A model generated the notes under the pieces. That model saw only the letters and a list, made by a program, of their open reading frames with translations. It ran no database searches and was not told the DNA's origin. The translations under genes and the position numbers were made by a program. Below, piece after piece: positions 44,673 through 55,058 of a stretch of 64,000 nt of DNA (position 1 is the stretch's first letter; each line of letters begins with the position of its first letter). Source of the stretch: Adiantum capillus-veneris (lineage: Eukaryota > Streptophyta > Polypodiopsida > Polypodiales > Pteridaceae); contig CM043969.1 in the NCBI GenBank assembly GCA_014529385.2, positions 36,825,922-36,889,921 of the forward strand, given 5' to 3'.

Positions 44673-44736
44673 TCCTGTCCTCAAGGCATGGCACTTCCTT
44701 TTACTCATGTGCCAGCTCTCGTTCACCGCATCACTC

Positions 44737-44747
44737 CAGGGGGGATT
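44737..44747 (+). other. Polypurine tract of copia copy 1
   Basis: CAGGGGGGATT directly before the LTR start TGTTACC; copy 2 has AAGGGGGATT. Confidence 0.8.
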
Positions 44748-44974
44748 TGTTACCATATACATGTGGTAGTGATGTGTGTGAACACACTAGGACCGCCGGG
44801 GCATTTTTTCCCTCTTTAGGAGGTTTTTTCCCCCGTGCATTGTATATACGCCCATCACTCTAGGGCTATCTATCTTTCCATTGCACACTAAGTAACACAC
44901 TCTCTATTGTGTGCCTTAAGCTTCCTTCGTCTTCTCCAGGCTTTGTGTGTTTCTCTGCAACCCTAATTCCAATA
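44748..44974 (+). repeat. Copia LTR 2, shared central LTR (227 bp)
   Basis: Complete, TGTTACCATA ... AATTCCAATA (final CA changed to TA). It differs from LTR 1 at about a dozen positions by eye. It is followed directly by pol sequence (GTTGCAGATTCAAGG) without a PBS. Confidence 0.9.
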
Positions 44975-47778
44975 GTTGCAGATTCAAGGGCTATTTCAGA
45001 TGAAAAACTTTGGCATGCACGTTTTGGTCATTTGAATTTTTCCAGTTTGCTGCGTTTGCAGAAATCTGATATGGTTGCTTCTTTGCCGCCTCTTAAAGCA
45101 CCTGTCAAATATGTTTGTGAAGGCTATAATTTGGGTAAGATGCAATGATCTAAGTTTCCAAAAGATGGTTCAGTTCGGGCCACATGCAGGTTGCAGCTTG
45201 TGCATAGTGATGTTTGTGGGCCCATGCAAACTCCGTCCTTGGGCAATTACCTGTACTTCGTAACTTTCATTGATGATTACTCCAGGCATGCATGGGTATA
45301 TTTGCTTAAAGCAAAGCCCCAAGTTTTTATGTGCTTCAAAAAATTTCTGGCTATGGTTGAAAATGTCTCAAAATGTACTATGGACACTCTCAGTTCCGAT
45401 CGAGGGGGAGAGTATATGTCTCATGAATTTAATGCATTTTTGGCTAGTCGTGGGATAAAACACCAATATACAGTTCCTTATACACCTCAGCAAAATGGTG
45501 TTGCTGAGAGGAAAAACAGGTCACTGACAGAAATGGCACGATGTATGGTCAAAAGTCAAGCTTTGCCGCATTCTTTTTGGCTTGAGGCCATCATGTGTGC
45601 CACTTATGTACTTAACAAGTGTCCTACGAAAGCTTTGCAGTCTATTACTCCATATGAAGTATGGCATGATAGAAAGCCTTCTATTGAGCACATGCGTGTT
45701 TTTGGCTGTTTGGCATATGATTTGGTGCCACAAACACACCGCAGAAAATTGGATGATAAGGCCGTCAAATGTATTTTTGTTGGTTATAGTGTTGAAAGCA
45801 AAGGTTACAGGTTATATCATCCGCAAACAAAGCATATTCTGGTTTCACGGGATGTAGTGTTTGTGGAAGGTTCTGTTCAGTCCTTGCTGTCATGTACTAG
45901 AGACAATAATGTAAGCTCATAGGACATTCATGACACTTTGTTGCCTCTTTTCAGTGGTGGAAATACGAATGTAAGTTCCAATGAGGCAAATGTACAGCCT
46001 ATGGGGGTTTCTGAAAATGTTACAGATCAGCGTATTATTGATGCAGATGTACATGATGTACTTGGTGAGGAAAGGGCTGAAAATAAGCAGGCTAGAGGTA
46101 TGCCAAAATGGCTGGTGCACTTTGCGTGACAGTAAATTGGATGCACCTTTGTCTAGTCGTACTCGTTCAGACTCTCGCCATGCATCTTATGCATCAGATT
46201 GTTATGCTTTGGCTGTGTCTAGCTTACATGATGTTGAGGAGCCTTTGTCTTTTGATGAAGCACAGAATTTAGAAAATTGGATGGATGCCATGCAATCATA
46301 ATATGATGCACTTATAGAAAATGACACATGGACTTTATGTGATTTGCCTCCTGGCAAAAAGGCCATCAGTACGAAGTGGGTTTACAAGTTGAAACGCAAG
46401 CCGGATGGTGAGATCGATCGCCATAAGGCTCGACTTGTTGCAAAGGGTTATGCAAAGCAAAAAGGCATAGATTATGAAGAGAATTTTGCTCCCACTTGTC
46501 GTATGACTACTGTGCTTTTTCTATGTGCATTGGCAGCTCATTTTGTTTGGGATGTATATCAATTAGACATTGTTACTGCTTTCTTGAATGGTGACATATT
46601 TGAGGAAGTTTATGTAATGCAGCCTCGTGGTTTTGTCATAAAAGGACAAGAGGACAAAGTGTGCAGATGTAAGAAGGCTTTGTATGGGTTGAAGCAATCT
46701 CCTCGTGCTTGGTATGAGAAAGCTGACACTCATTTGGTTAAACGAGGCTTTTGTAAATAGTCCAACAGAAAGAACATTGTATGTAAAGCGTGAGGATGAT
46801 GTAGTTTCTCATTGTGGTCCTTTAGGTCAATGATTTGCTGATCACTGGACCAAATGAGAGACATATTGCTGAATTTATGGCTGATTTGAATGCTACTTTC
46901 AAGATAAAAGATTTGGGGCTGTTGCATCGTTACTTGGGTATACAATTTAAACAGTGTGATGGTCGTATTGTCTTTTGTCAAAAAATTTACATAGAGACAT
47001 TGCTATGTAAGTTTGGACTTGAGGATTGCAAACCTATTGCCACTCCCATGGAAACAGGTTTGAAGTTGAGTCTACATGATGCTGGCGATCCTGCTGATGT
47101 CACTCTTTATGAAACTGCTGTTGGCTGCCTCATTTATGTATGCAACACGAGGCCGGATATTCAGTTTGCAGTCTCACAGGTCAGCAGATTTATGCATAGC
47201 CTAGGGTCTAAGCATTGGCAGGCTGTCAAGAGGATTTTCCGCTAACTTAGTGGCCCTTTACATCTTGGCTTGTTTTAGCCCAAGGGGGGATCATTGCCGC
47301 CAGACTTACATGCTTTTTGGACTCAGATTGGGCTGGTTGTTTTGACACACGAGTGTCCACAAGTGGTTTTTGTTTCATGCTTGGCAGTTGATGTATATCA
47401 TGGTTGAGCAAGAAGCAACCTATTGTGGCCACTTTGAGTTGTGAGGTTGAGTACAACGTAGTTTTCACAGCTATGATTGAGTGTGTATGGCTCAGACGCC
47501 TTATTGTTGATTTGGGTGTTGGAGAGGACACTGCCAACACTATCTACATTGACAGCCAGAGCACATTGGCAGTTGCGAGGAATCCAGTTTTTCATGCTCG
47601 CACAAAGTACATTGAGGTGCATTACCACTATGTCAGGGAGAGGCTCTCAGCAGTAGAGATCAGCTTGACTTATGTGCCAACACAGGACAACCTTGCAGAT
47701 CTTTTCACAAAGGCATTGTCTCGTGATAAGCTTGAAGCTTTCCGCAAAGCTTTGGGCTTACTCCCCTTTGTGGACTGA
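44975..47778 (+). pseudogene. Copia pol (copy 2), lacking PBS, gag and protease
   Basis: Begins at the pre-integrase region (RAISDEKLWHARFGH), directly joined to LTR 2; the part corresponding to 40053-41887 of copy 1 is absent. It repeats two defects of copy 1: the C-to-Y change in VCEGYNLGKM and the TGA immediately after (45146). Its own defects: a TAG at 45920, a 2-bp loss near 46125, a TAA at 46300, and a shift plus damage at the RT active site (about 46755-46840, where YVDD has become VND after a stop). The integrase core (SDRGGEYMS, GVAERKNRS) and RNase H end (NLADLFTKALSRDKLEAF) remain. Stop at 47776. Confidence 0.92.
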
Positions 47779-47853
47779 TCATGTCCTCAGGGCATGGAAC
47801 TTGCCTTTACTCATGTGCCAGCTCTCGTTCACCGCATCACTCCAAGGGGGATT

Positions 47854-48069
47854 TGTTACCATATACATGTGGTAGTGATGTGTGTGAACACACTAGGACC
47901 GCCGGGGCATTTTTTCCCTCTTAGGAGGTTTTTCCCCCCGAGCATTGTATATACGCCTATCACTCTAGGGCTATCTATCTTTCCATTGCACACTAAGTAA
48001 CACACTCTCTATTGTGTGCCTTGAGCTTCCTTCGTCTTCTCCAAGCTGTGTGCGTTCTCTGCAACCCTA
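47854..48069 (+). repeat. Copia LTR 3 (right end lost)
   Basis: Starts TGTTACCATATACATG, preceded by AAGGGGGATT. Ends at GCAACCCTAT; the last bases (AATTCCAACA) are missing, so no target duplication can be read. Confidence 0.88.
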
Positions 48070-48582
48070 TCTATAAGTGCTAGACATGTATAGGTATAGA
48101 CATCTTATTTCTAGGGAAATTACTATAGATAAAGACCATGGTCACACCTGTAAATGGTATGCAGCACGAGAGCATGTTACACCTTGTTAGATATTTAGAT
48201 AATCAAGGATTACTGACTGAATTAGCCATGAAAATGCACAAAGAGTTATATAAGAATATGTACAAAAGGCTACTATGGGTGATAAGACACTACCAAGTAA
48301 AATTGCAAGTGGTGAAGTGAAAGAAGAACTTGAAAGCTATTCCAGTTCAAAAGTACTAAAAAAACTATTTTTTTTTCAAAAGTGTAGCGATTTTCTAGAA
48401 GAGAGGTAAGTACGAAGTTCATGCAACCTCATATGGCATGGCACTATAGATTAGTCACTTTACATAGGGGATATGTAGTATGTTTTTGATGCAACATCTA
48501 CAAGGGACATCTTAAATTTGATTTCCCTTACAAGATGAGAGTACATGTAGCTAACACCTTCCATATTAAGCAATTTGTAATG
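48070..48582. other. No gene recognised
   Basis: Sequence to the right of the copia array. A short frame at 48138-48320 shows no motif. Confidence 0.4.
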
Positions 48583-49635
48583 CTAGGGATTTTCCTTTTG
48601 TTTCATGTAATAATGGTGAGTAATAGCATTTGTTCCTCCTGCACATGTACTCTTCCAAGAATATCTGAATAATTTGTCTATCTTCCACTTTGGCTTTATG
48701 CACCCGAGTATATAAAACTTTACACCTTTTTCATTGTTAGCTTCAACATTCATAGCATAATTGTCTCCCTCATGAAGGAAGTCACCTAAAAGACATGAGA
48801 ACCCTTTGAACATAAGTATGTCATGTAACTCGATATCCACATAAATTGCCTCCTCTCCTTTTGATGATGGTTTAAAACTCAATTGTATGTGCTACCACTT
48901 CTATACATATGATTTGTTGAAGTAGGACCCTCAATGACCCAAAACACAAGCATTGAAAAAGAATGATAAGGACATGGTATTTACCTTACTTAGGTTATAT
49001 TTGTACCCAAAAATGATGTGAATAAATCAAGATCCATTACTCTACCACATGCCCATGCATTTAACCTATCCATATCACCTTCCTTTACCACCAAAAATTT
49101 CATGCGAACCTCTTGGCCTACAAGAGAAGGTGGATGATAGGGCATTATTCTAGATAAATTAGGTGACATCTAAATCACACCTCAATATAAATCCATTAGG
49201 CTTATGTTGTTCATGTTCCAGTGTGCTCTTTAAAGTGCCTTCGGCACCATCATGTTCCCGCTTTCCGTGATCGGAACCAAAGAAGTTCCATGTCATCTCT
49301 ATCTTTGTTAACTATGGTAATATCACAGAAAGGATGTGTTGCCTTAAATTGTGAAGTTGCAACATCAAACCCAACATAGTGCCTCTTGATCCTTTAGCCA
49401 TTTTTTATGTAGAAGTAACATTGTTGGACAAACAAGGTATCATGTTGTTGATGGTAGGAAATGTAAAAGTGCATCTTTTTAAGTACAATTTCATCTTTAG
49501 GGTCGCAAATGTATGTGATGTGAAAAAAGATGGTGCATTGATCACTATGCCAATGCATGGATTGTACTCCTTTAATAAATAGTTCTCAACAAAATCCACA
49601 ATTGAGATAGTCATATATGTGGAAAATTTCTTCAA
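48583..49635 (-). pseudogene. Decayed coding region of an unnamed family (H-G-K...D-G motif)
   Basis: Three minus-strand pieces in consistent order look like one decayed gene. About 49390-49215: HYVGFDVATSQFKATHPFCD and, one frame over, TWNFFGSDHGKREHDGAEGT. About 49160-49010: LVGQEVRMKFLVV and NAWACGRVMDLDLF. 48882-48583 (99 open codons): SKGEEAIYVDIELHDILMF, AMNVEANNEKGVKFYILGC and AITHHYYMKQ. I recall an F-x-G/S-x-H-G-K-x-E-x-D-G-x-G pattern after a Q-F-K block from uncharacterised, often transposon-like proteins, with a similar C-terminal Y-Y-I-L-x-C block, but I cannot name the family. At least two frameshifts and one stop. Confidence 0.5.
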
Positions 49636-49933
49636 GTACTCTTTTTATTACTCATCTTGTGTATATGTGGAAAGCTCTTAAAGTACTCTTTAGCCATTGT
49701 TTATGTATAAGAAACATTGTTGGGAAAACAAGGTATCATGTTGTTGATGGTAGGAAATGTAAAAGTCCATCGTTTTAAGGGTCGCATATGTAGGTGATGT
49801 GGAAAAAGATAGTGCATTGATCATTATGCCAATGAATGGATTGTACTCCTTGAATAAATAGTTCTCAACAAAATCGCAATCGAGATAGTCGTATATGTGG
49901 AAAAGTTCAAATACTCTTTATACTACTCATCTT
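49399..49933. repeat. Tandem duplication, period about 292 bp
   Basis: AGCCATTTTTTATG...CTCATCTTG (49399-49661) is repeated at 49691-49933 with scattered substitutions and small deletions; both contain CAAGGTATCATGTTGTTGAT and GGATTGTACTCCTT. It duplicates the upstream part of the minus-strand relic above. Confidence 0.85.
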
Positions 49934-51187
49934 GCCATCGAATAGCAAGAATTGGACTGAATTTTTACTTCGGGAAGGAACCCAAAATACCCTAGATACA
50001 AAATATCTCAAAGACAAGCTAGTAGACTTACCACCCTACCATCTAGAAGAGCAATCTCTTAGGAAAGCCATTGTCAACTGACTAAGTGAGGAGAAACTAG
50101 AGACCTAGTAGGTTGCAGCGTACCATGGGTTATTCAATAGTGTAGATGGTGGAAAAGTGAAAGTACACATGTTTTTCATATCCCATTACCAATTGCAGCA
50201 AAGTAGTGCATGACCACTTCCACCCACCACAGACCCATGAAAGCCTTCCTTTAGAATGAGTGAGCAATGATGAAATGGATCGAAAAGTGGAACTAGAGAA
50301 CTCCGACCAAAATGAGATTGATGATCTAGTGTGTCTATGATAGATAGGTGTGAAGGGTTACCCTAGCATTTATAATGGCATGCTCCTACTGTCTAAATAA
50401 AAATGTTGAGATCTTAAATCTTCAAATTAGTTAGTGCACACTGATACAAATTTATAGAGCAAAAATTGAAGTATAGAGACTCATTAAATTGATTTTTCAA
50501 TTCAAACAAATACTTGCAATTACAAAACAAGGACTCCGTGGTGATCATGTGTCATAAACATTACAACAACGTATAGTGCTTCATATGCCTTGGCACTCAT
50601 ACTCCTCAATCAATAGCTCATCAATGCCAAAGAAATCATTCTTTGATGTAGTTTTGCAAGGAAAGAGGTCCATATTATTCCTCATACCGTGCCATATTGA
50701 CGTCAAGAGAAGCTACATTTTCCTCAAGCTTTGCTATCCATGCCTCTTTCTCTGCAAGATTGCTTTGTAGAAAAGCTGCATTCTTCCCTTGGCTCGCCAA
50801 TGTGGCCCCTTGGGTGGCCATCTCCAACATCTAGTCATGCTCCTCTAGCAAGAGCACAATGAGCCTCTTTGTTTGTGGGGGTTTCATCTTCTCTCATTGT
50901 TGGGACCTTTTCTTAGCCCTTCCTAAGCCCACACTTGCATTGTGTGGTTTGTCTACTTAGTTCACTATGAGTCTTAAGATATCTTGTACAAAAATTTGCT
51001 CTATCCCTATAATAGGTGCTTAAGCTTAGCGATGCTCATTGTGCGGCACTCAAAACTCACGGTGATGCTATGAGCATTGCTATAGTTGACATTATAAGTG
51101 TCACTATATAGAAACACCTATAGTGACACTCATAGCCTCGATTATAGTGACAACAACTCTGTAGGTAAAAATAACATGAGACCGCCA
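49934..51187. other. No gene recognised
   Basis: AT-rich DNA with no supported coding frame. Around 51080-51160 several TATAGTGACA-type words occur in both orientations, without a definable element. Confidence 0.45.
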
Positions 51188-51260
51188 AAACTCAGATCTA
51201 CGTTGAGTTTTGGCACTCTTGGGTAAACCACTACAAAAACAGGTATACGCCCTCACCTCC

Positions 51261-51331
<71 letters not shown>

Positions 51332-51413
51332 AAAACTCAGATCTACGCTGAGTTTTGGCACTCTTGGGTAAACGACTACAAAAACAGGTATACGCCCTCA
51401 CCTCCCCCCCCCC

Positions 51414-51448
<35 letters not shown>

Positions 51449-51463
51449 GCACGCACGCGCGCG

Positions 51464-51541
<78 letters not shown>
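51188..51541. repeat. Duplicated unit with C-run, (CT)n and (CA)n
   Basis: AAAACTCAGATCTACG(T/C)TGAG ... CAGGTATACGCCCTCACC followed by C11-13, CT repeats and CA repeats occurs twice (51188-51332 and 51333-51541). The second CA array is longer and interrupted by CG-containing units (GCACGCACGCGCGC, about 51447-51472). Confidence 0.85.
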
Positions 51542-51546
<5 letters not shown>

Positions 51547-51885
51547 AGAGGAGGGAGAGCTAGGTATGCTCCCTCCTTGGTGGGTGCACCTTTAAGAAAC
51601 TATTCATATAATGTGTATTCAAAGTGTATTAGAAAACCCCTTTGCTTAAGGTAATAAAATGACCCCTTTTTCTTCAGAAACTTATGTTTTTTTCTCTAAC
51701 ATCAATTAAAAACCCTCTTTTGTTGATATAATCTTGTTAAAATTTTAAAAATTTGGCAATTAAAAAATCCATTCATTTGAACTCATGTGGTAACTTACAT
51801 GTCTAAGAGGTGAACCCCCTGAGGTTCCCTCCCTCTCCTCTCTCTCATGTTCCCTTCCCTTCTTTTCTTTCTCCCTCCCACTCAC

Positions 51886-51896
51886 TCACACAAACA

Positions 51897-51927
<31 letters not shown>

Positions 51928-51928
51928 T

Positions 51929-51960
<32 letters not shown>

Positions 51961-51973
51961 GACAGAGAGAGAC
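51886..51973. repeat. (CA)n-(GA)n microsatellite
   Basis: CA repeats to 51926, then GA repeats with CAGAGA interruptions. Confidence 0.9.
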
Positions 51974-53300
51974 TTATTGCTCACTCCTTTCAAGTGATTC
52001 CTTCTAGAAACTGGAATGCTTCCTACTAATGCAAATCAGTCAATTGAGTGATGAGCATACCGACTAGCTTGTGACACTTAACAAAAGGTTGGCACCCTAC
52101 CTCTAAGTCCATCTGTACATTTACCCTTCACAATGGAGTAAATTCAAAATTAGGGCTATCTTTCACTGAAGAATAAGATCCTTCTATGGATTATCTCTAC
52201 TTAAAGTAGAGGGGCCCCTAAGACTTCTTAACTCCACCAAATGTTGGGTGTTGTAGTGTGCCCATTCATGAATTTACAATAACTGTACCTACATTTCACT
52301 ACTTTAAATTGTGTGCCCTTATGATTGCACATTTCTTCTAAGTTGAGTAGTCAAACAAGATCTGAAATATGATCAAGGCTAACTTCATTCTTCACACTCA
52401 TAGCGTCTTGATAGAGTGAGGCTAGATCTTGGGTTTTACACCTCCCAAGGCATTACACTTTGATTATTGCACATTGCATGTAGACATCTTGGTAAAATTC
52501 TACTTCAGAAGTTTTGATAAGAAAAACTAGTAAGTACATGCTATACATTGTACTTGGTCTATTATACAGTCATCATAAAAAAGTTTGGAAATTTTCAAAA
52601 AGAATTGCATGGCTGAAACATATTTGTATCCGATCTCTATCCTTGAAGATACTGTGACTACCTAAGTCCATAAATCACTAAATAAAAAAGGAAAAATAAA
52701 TGCACTTGGGTTGGATAGATATGGTTTGTATACATGTATATTGATAATAGAGTACATCATTTGTTGCATGCATTAGAATAATTAGACTCAACCATAAATG
52801 AGTCGCTGCTCGTCCATAGAGATAAAATAAAATTTTGGCAAAAAATATCATCATCTAAAATATAATAGAAATTGTGTATAGGTCATAATAAATGCCAATT
52901 GTAAATCTTATGTGCATCCTTATGTAAATTTCTATAAGCACCCTCGTGCAAAGAGTCATAAATGAAATCCTCTATACTTATGCATCATTGTTTATGCATC
53001 GCATAATGAGAATCGATGTTATTGAGAAGAAGATTTTCCTTGACAAAGTGTACTGCATCAGAGCAGAAGCATAAAAAAGCATGTATGTGTGGATTTAATC
53101 TCATCAAACTTGCATGCAACTACCGTGGCTGTGAAAATATCTACCGCCTTGCAACACCTTGTGGATACCGCCTCATTGATCTCCTACCCCCCCCGGCCTT
53201 CATGTGTGGAGCCTTTTGCCCTAGCCGGATTCCCTTGTCCACATTGCCTAGTCTGGCCCTTGGCCCAGTCCATGACTCCCTGGCCTTGCCCTTGTCCTGA
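51974..53300. other. No gene recognised; may contain a chromovirus LTR
   Basis: No coding signal. The right edge (CCTTGTCCTGACA ending at 53302) is the probable start, on the minus strand, of the LTR belonging to the chromovirus fragment next to it. Its far end could not be located. Confidence 0.4.
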
Positions 53301-53302
53301 CA

Positions 53303-53720
53303 TTACTCCCCCCTTAAGGAAGAGTTTTTTTCCTAGAAAATAAAAGTGGGAAACTTCTTCTTAAGAGCACTAATGTTTTCCCAAGTGGCACCTTCCTCAG
53401 ATCGATCTTTCTACTTGATTAAAGCTTGTCGACGTACATGATGACGCGTATGTAAATCATGATAGTCAAAAATTTGTTCAGATTCATGCAGTAAGGTAGG
53501 AGGTTCAACGAAATCAACCAGAATCTGTTGGTCAATGACATTGCTGTCCCCATGTAACTGCTTACGTAAACAACTTACATGAAACACCGGATGAATACGA
53601 GAATGCGTCGGTAGCGATAGTTTGTAGGCACGATCACCCACTCGCTTGAGTATTTTGAATGGCCCACAATATCGTGGACATAATTTAGGTGGTGGCCCAG
53701 TTTTCAGACTTTTGGAATGA
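53303..53720 (-). pseudogene. Chromovirus 3' fragment: integrase end, chromodomain, PPT
   Basis: Minus strand: GDRAYKLSLPTHSRIHPVFH (integrase C-terminus, HPVFHVSCLRKQL), then a chromodomain: DLHTRHHVRRQALIK, TAG in place of Trp, KDRSEEGATWENI. After the stop comes a polypurine tract, TTAAGGGGGGAG, and TAATGTCAGGAC, so an LTR probably starts with TGTCAGG at 53302. Homology is lost to the right of about 53720. This is a different chromovirus from O (different chromodomain sequence). Confidence 0.75.
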
Positions 53721-53790
53721 TCTACAGAAAACTCTAGAGAAGGTGGGAATAACAGGGCTAATCACAAAAAAAATTTGAAAATTGAAACAC

Positions 53791-54170
53791 GAAATAAATA
53801 ACAAATTTGATCTATTCCAATGAACAAAGTTGGAGAATACTATGAACGGAAAGAAGGAAACACAACCCTTCCAGTGAAATATAGTGACATTGAAACCATG
53901 GCAATACTGGATAGTGGGGCAAGCATAGCCATAGCCATGAAAGCAGTATGGGAATCTTGGGGACAACTAGCCATTAGACAAAATCGAATGAAATTTCAAT
54001 TGGCTGATGGACACATTGAGAAAGACCATTAGGATTGCTTGAAAAACTGATAGTTAATTCCTGTGGGATTGAACATCAACACACTTTTTCCATAGTAGAC
54101 TTTGGAAAGAAAATCAATTATGAAATCATATTGGGAAGACCTTTCATGCGACAATGTGGGACGCGTGTAT
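53791..54170 (+). pseudogene. Gypsy protease fragment
   Basis: Plus strand: VKYSDIETMAILDSGASIAI (intact D-S-G active site), then KFQLADGHIEK and, after a small frameshift near 54030, HTFSIVDFGKKINYEIILGR followed by PFMRQ. The two blocks and their spacing are those of retropepsin-like gypsy proteases. It is isolated, with no Gag or RT next to it, and opposite in strand to the neighbouring chromovirus piece. It could be a lost 5' part of an A/B-type element; this is a guess. Confidence 0.65.
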
Positions 54171-55058
54171 AACCTCATTATCCTATCTTATTGCAGTTTT
54201 AGCAAGAACCATGATTAAATTTTCAATCCATGGGACGAAGCTGACTCGACTAGTACATAGAGGCTACAAGAGGTTGTCAATCTCTCGGAAAACAACTAAG
54301 AACTCGCATCTAACTCAAGCTACACTCAAGTGACTGAAATCACCAAAAGCCAATCGCTCATTGGCAAACAAATCACATCCTTTACAGCATCAAATGACAT
54401 CCAAACCTAACAATTCTTTTAGGACACGCTTATAAGACCTAAGCACACATACTTATGGTCTCAAACCCCATTTTAGGACAAGTGCCAAAATCGCGATTAT
54501 CAACAACAGTGGATTTTTGACCTAGTCATTTTTGAATCAGAATGCATCTAAATGCTTAGCAATGCTACCCCAATACCTCGCCTATGCTTAGTTTTTGATT
54601 TTGAAGTGTAAATTCTTACTTATGATGATATTAGGTCGTGGATTGGCGACGCCAAAATCTACAAAATAATGTGATGTGTTTATGTCAATGTGTAGAGCTC
54701 TTACCTGCAGTTGCAATGCAATAAACGCGACTGCAATGTGACAAATGGGGAGGGAGTAGGGAGCGTGAGAAGGAGACAAGTGAGCACCGTTAGCTCACGC
54801 TGTGTATTTCATTTTCCAAGACTTACAAACAACTTACAAAAATTGGCTTTTATACCTTAGCCAAGGTTTTTGGTGGTCAAAACTAATTATCTGGGAGCTC
54901 TAACTAAAGATAGGTAATGACAGGTTGATACAATCTAGAAGATTGTAGCCCCGGCTCATCAATTACAAGGTTTATCCGAAAAATAGGAGCTACAATATTC
55001 CCAATTTATCAAAACAATAAGTGTTTTTACAATGAGAGCTCCAAAAAATGGTATCCGT
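54171..55058. other. No gene recognised; left flank of element B
   Basis: No coding signal seen. Confidence 0.45.

Larger units (their letters stand above)
39840..48069 (+). mobile_element. Tandem Ty1/copia array: LTR-gag-pol-LTR-pol-LTR
   Basis: Three LTRs (39840-40052, 44748-44974, 47854-48069) enclose two internal regions. The first has gag and full pol; the second lacks gag and protease. Both pol regions are closely similar throughout and share rare defects. Sharing of the middle LTR is the standard product of unequal recombination between LTRs. The domain order protease, integrase, RT, RNase H defines Ty1/copia. Internal 1 plus two LTRs would be about 5.1 kb, normal for copia. Confidence 0.9.

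Noticed and set aside
51231-51245. CACTACAAAAACAGG resembling the end of a CACTA transposon
   Set aside because: No matching inverted end or 3-bp duplication was found, the duplicate copy reads GACTAC, and the surroundings are microsatellite.
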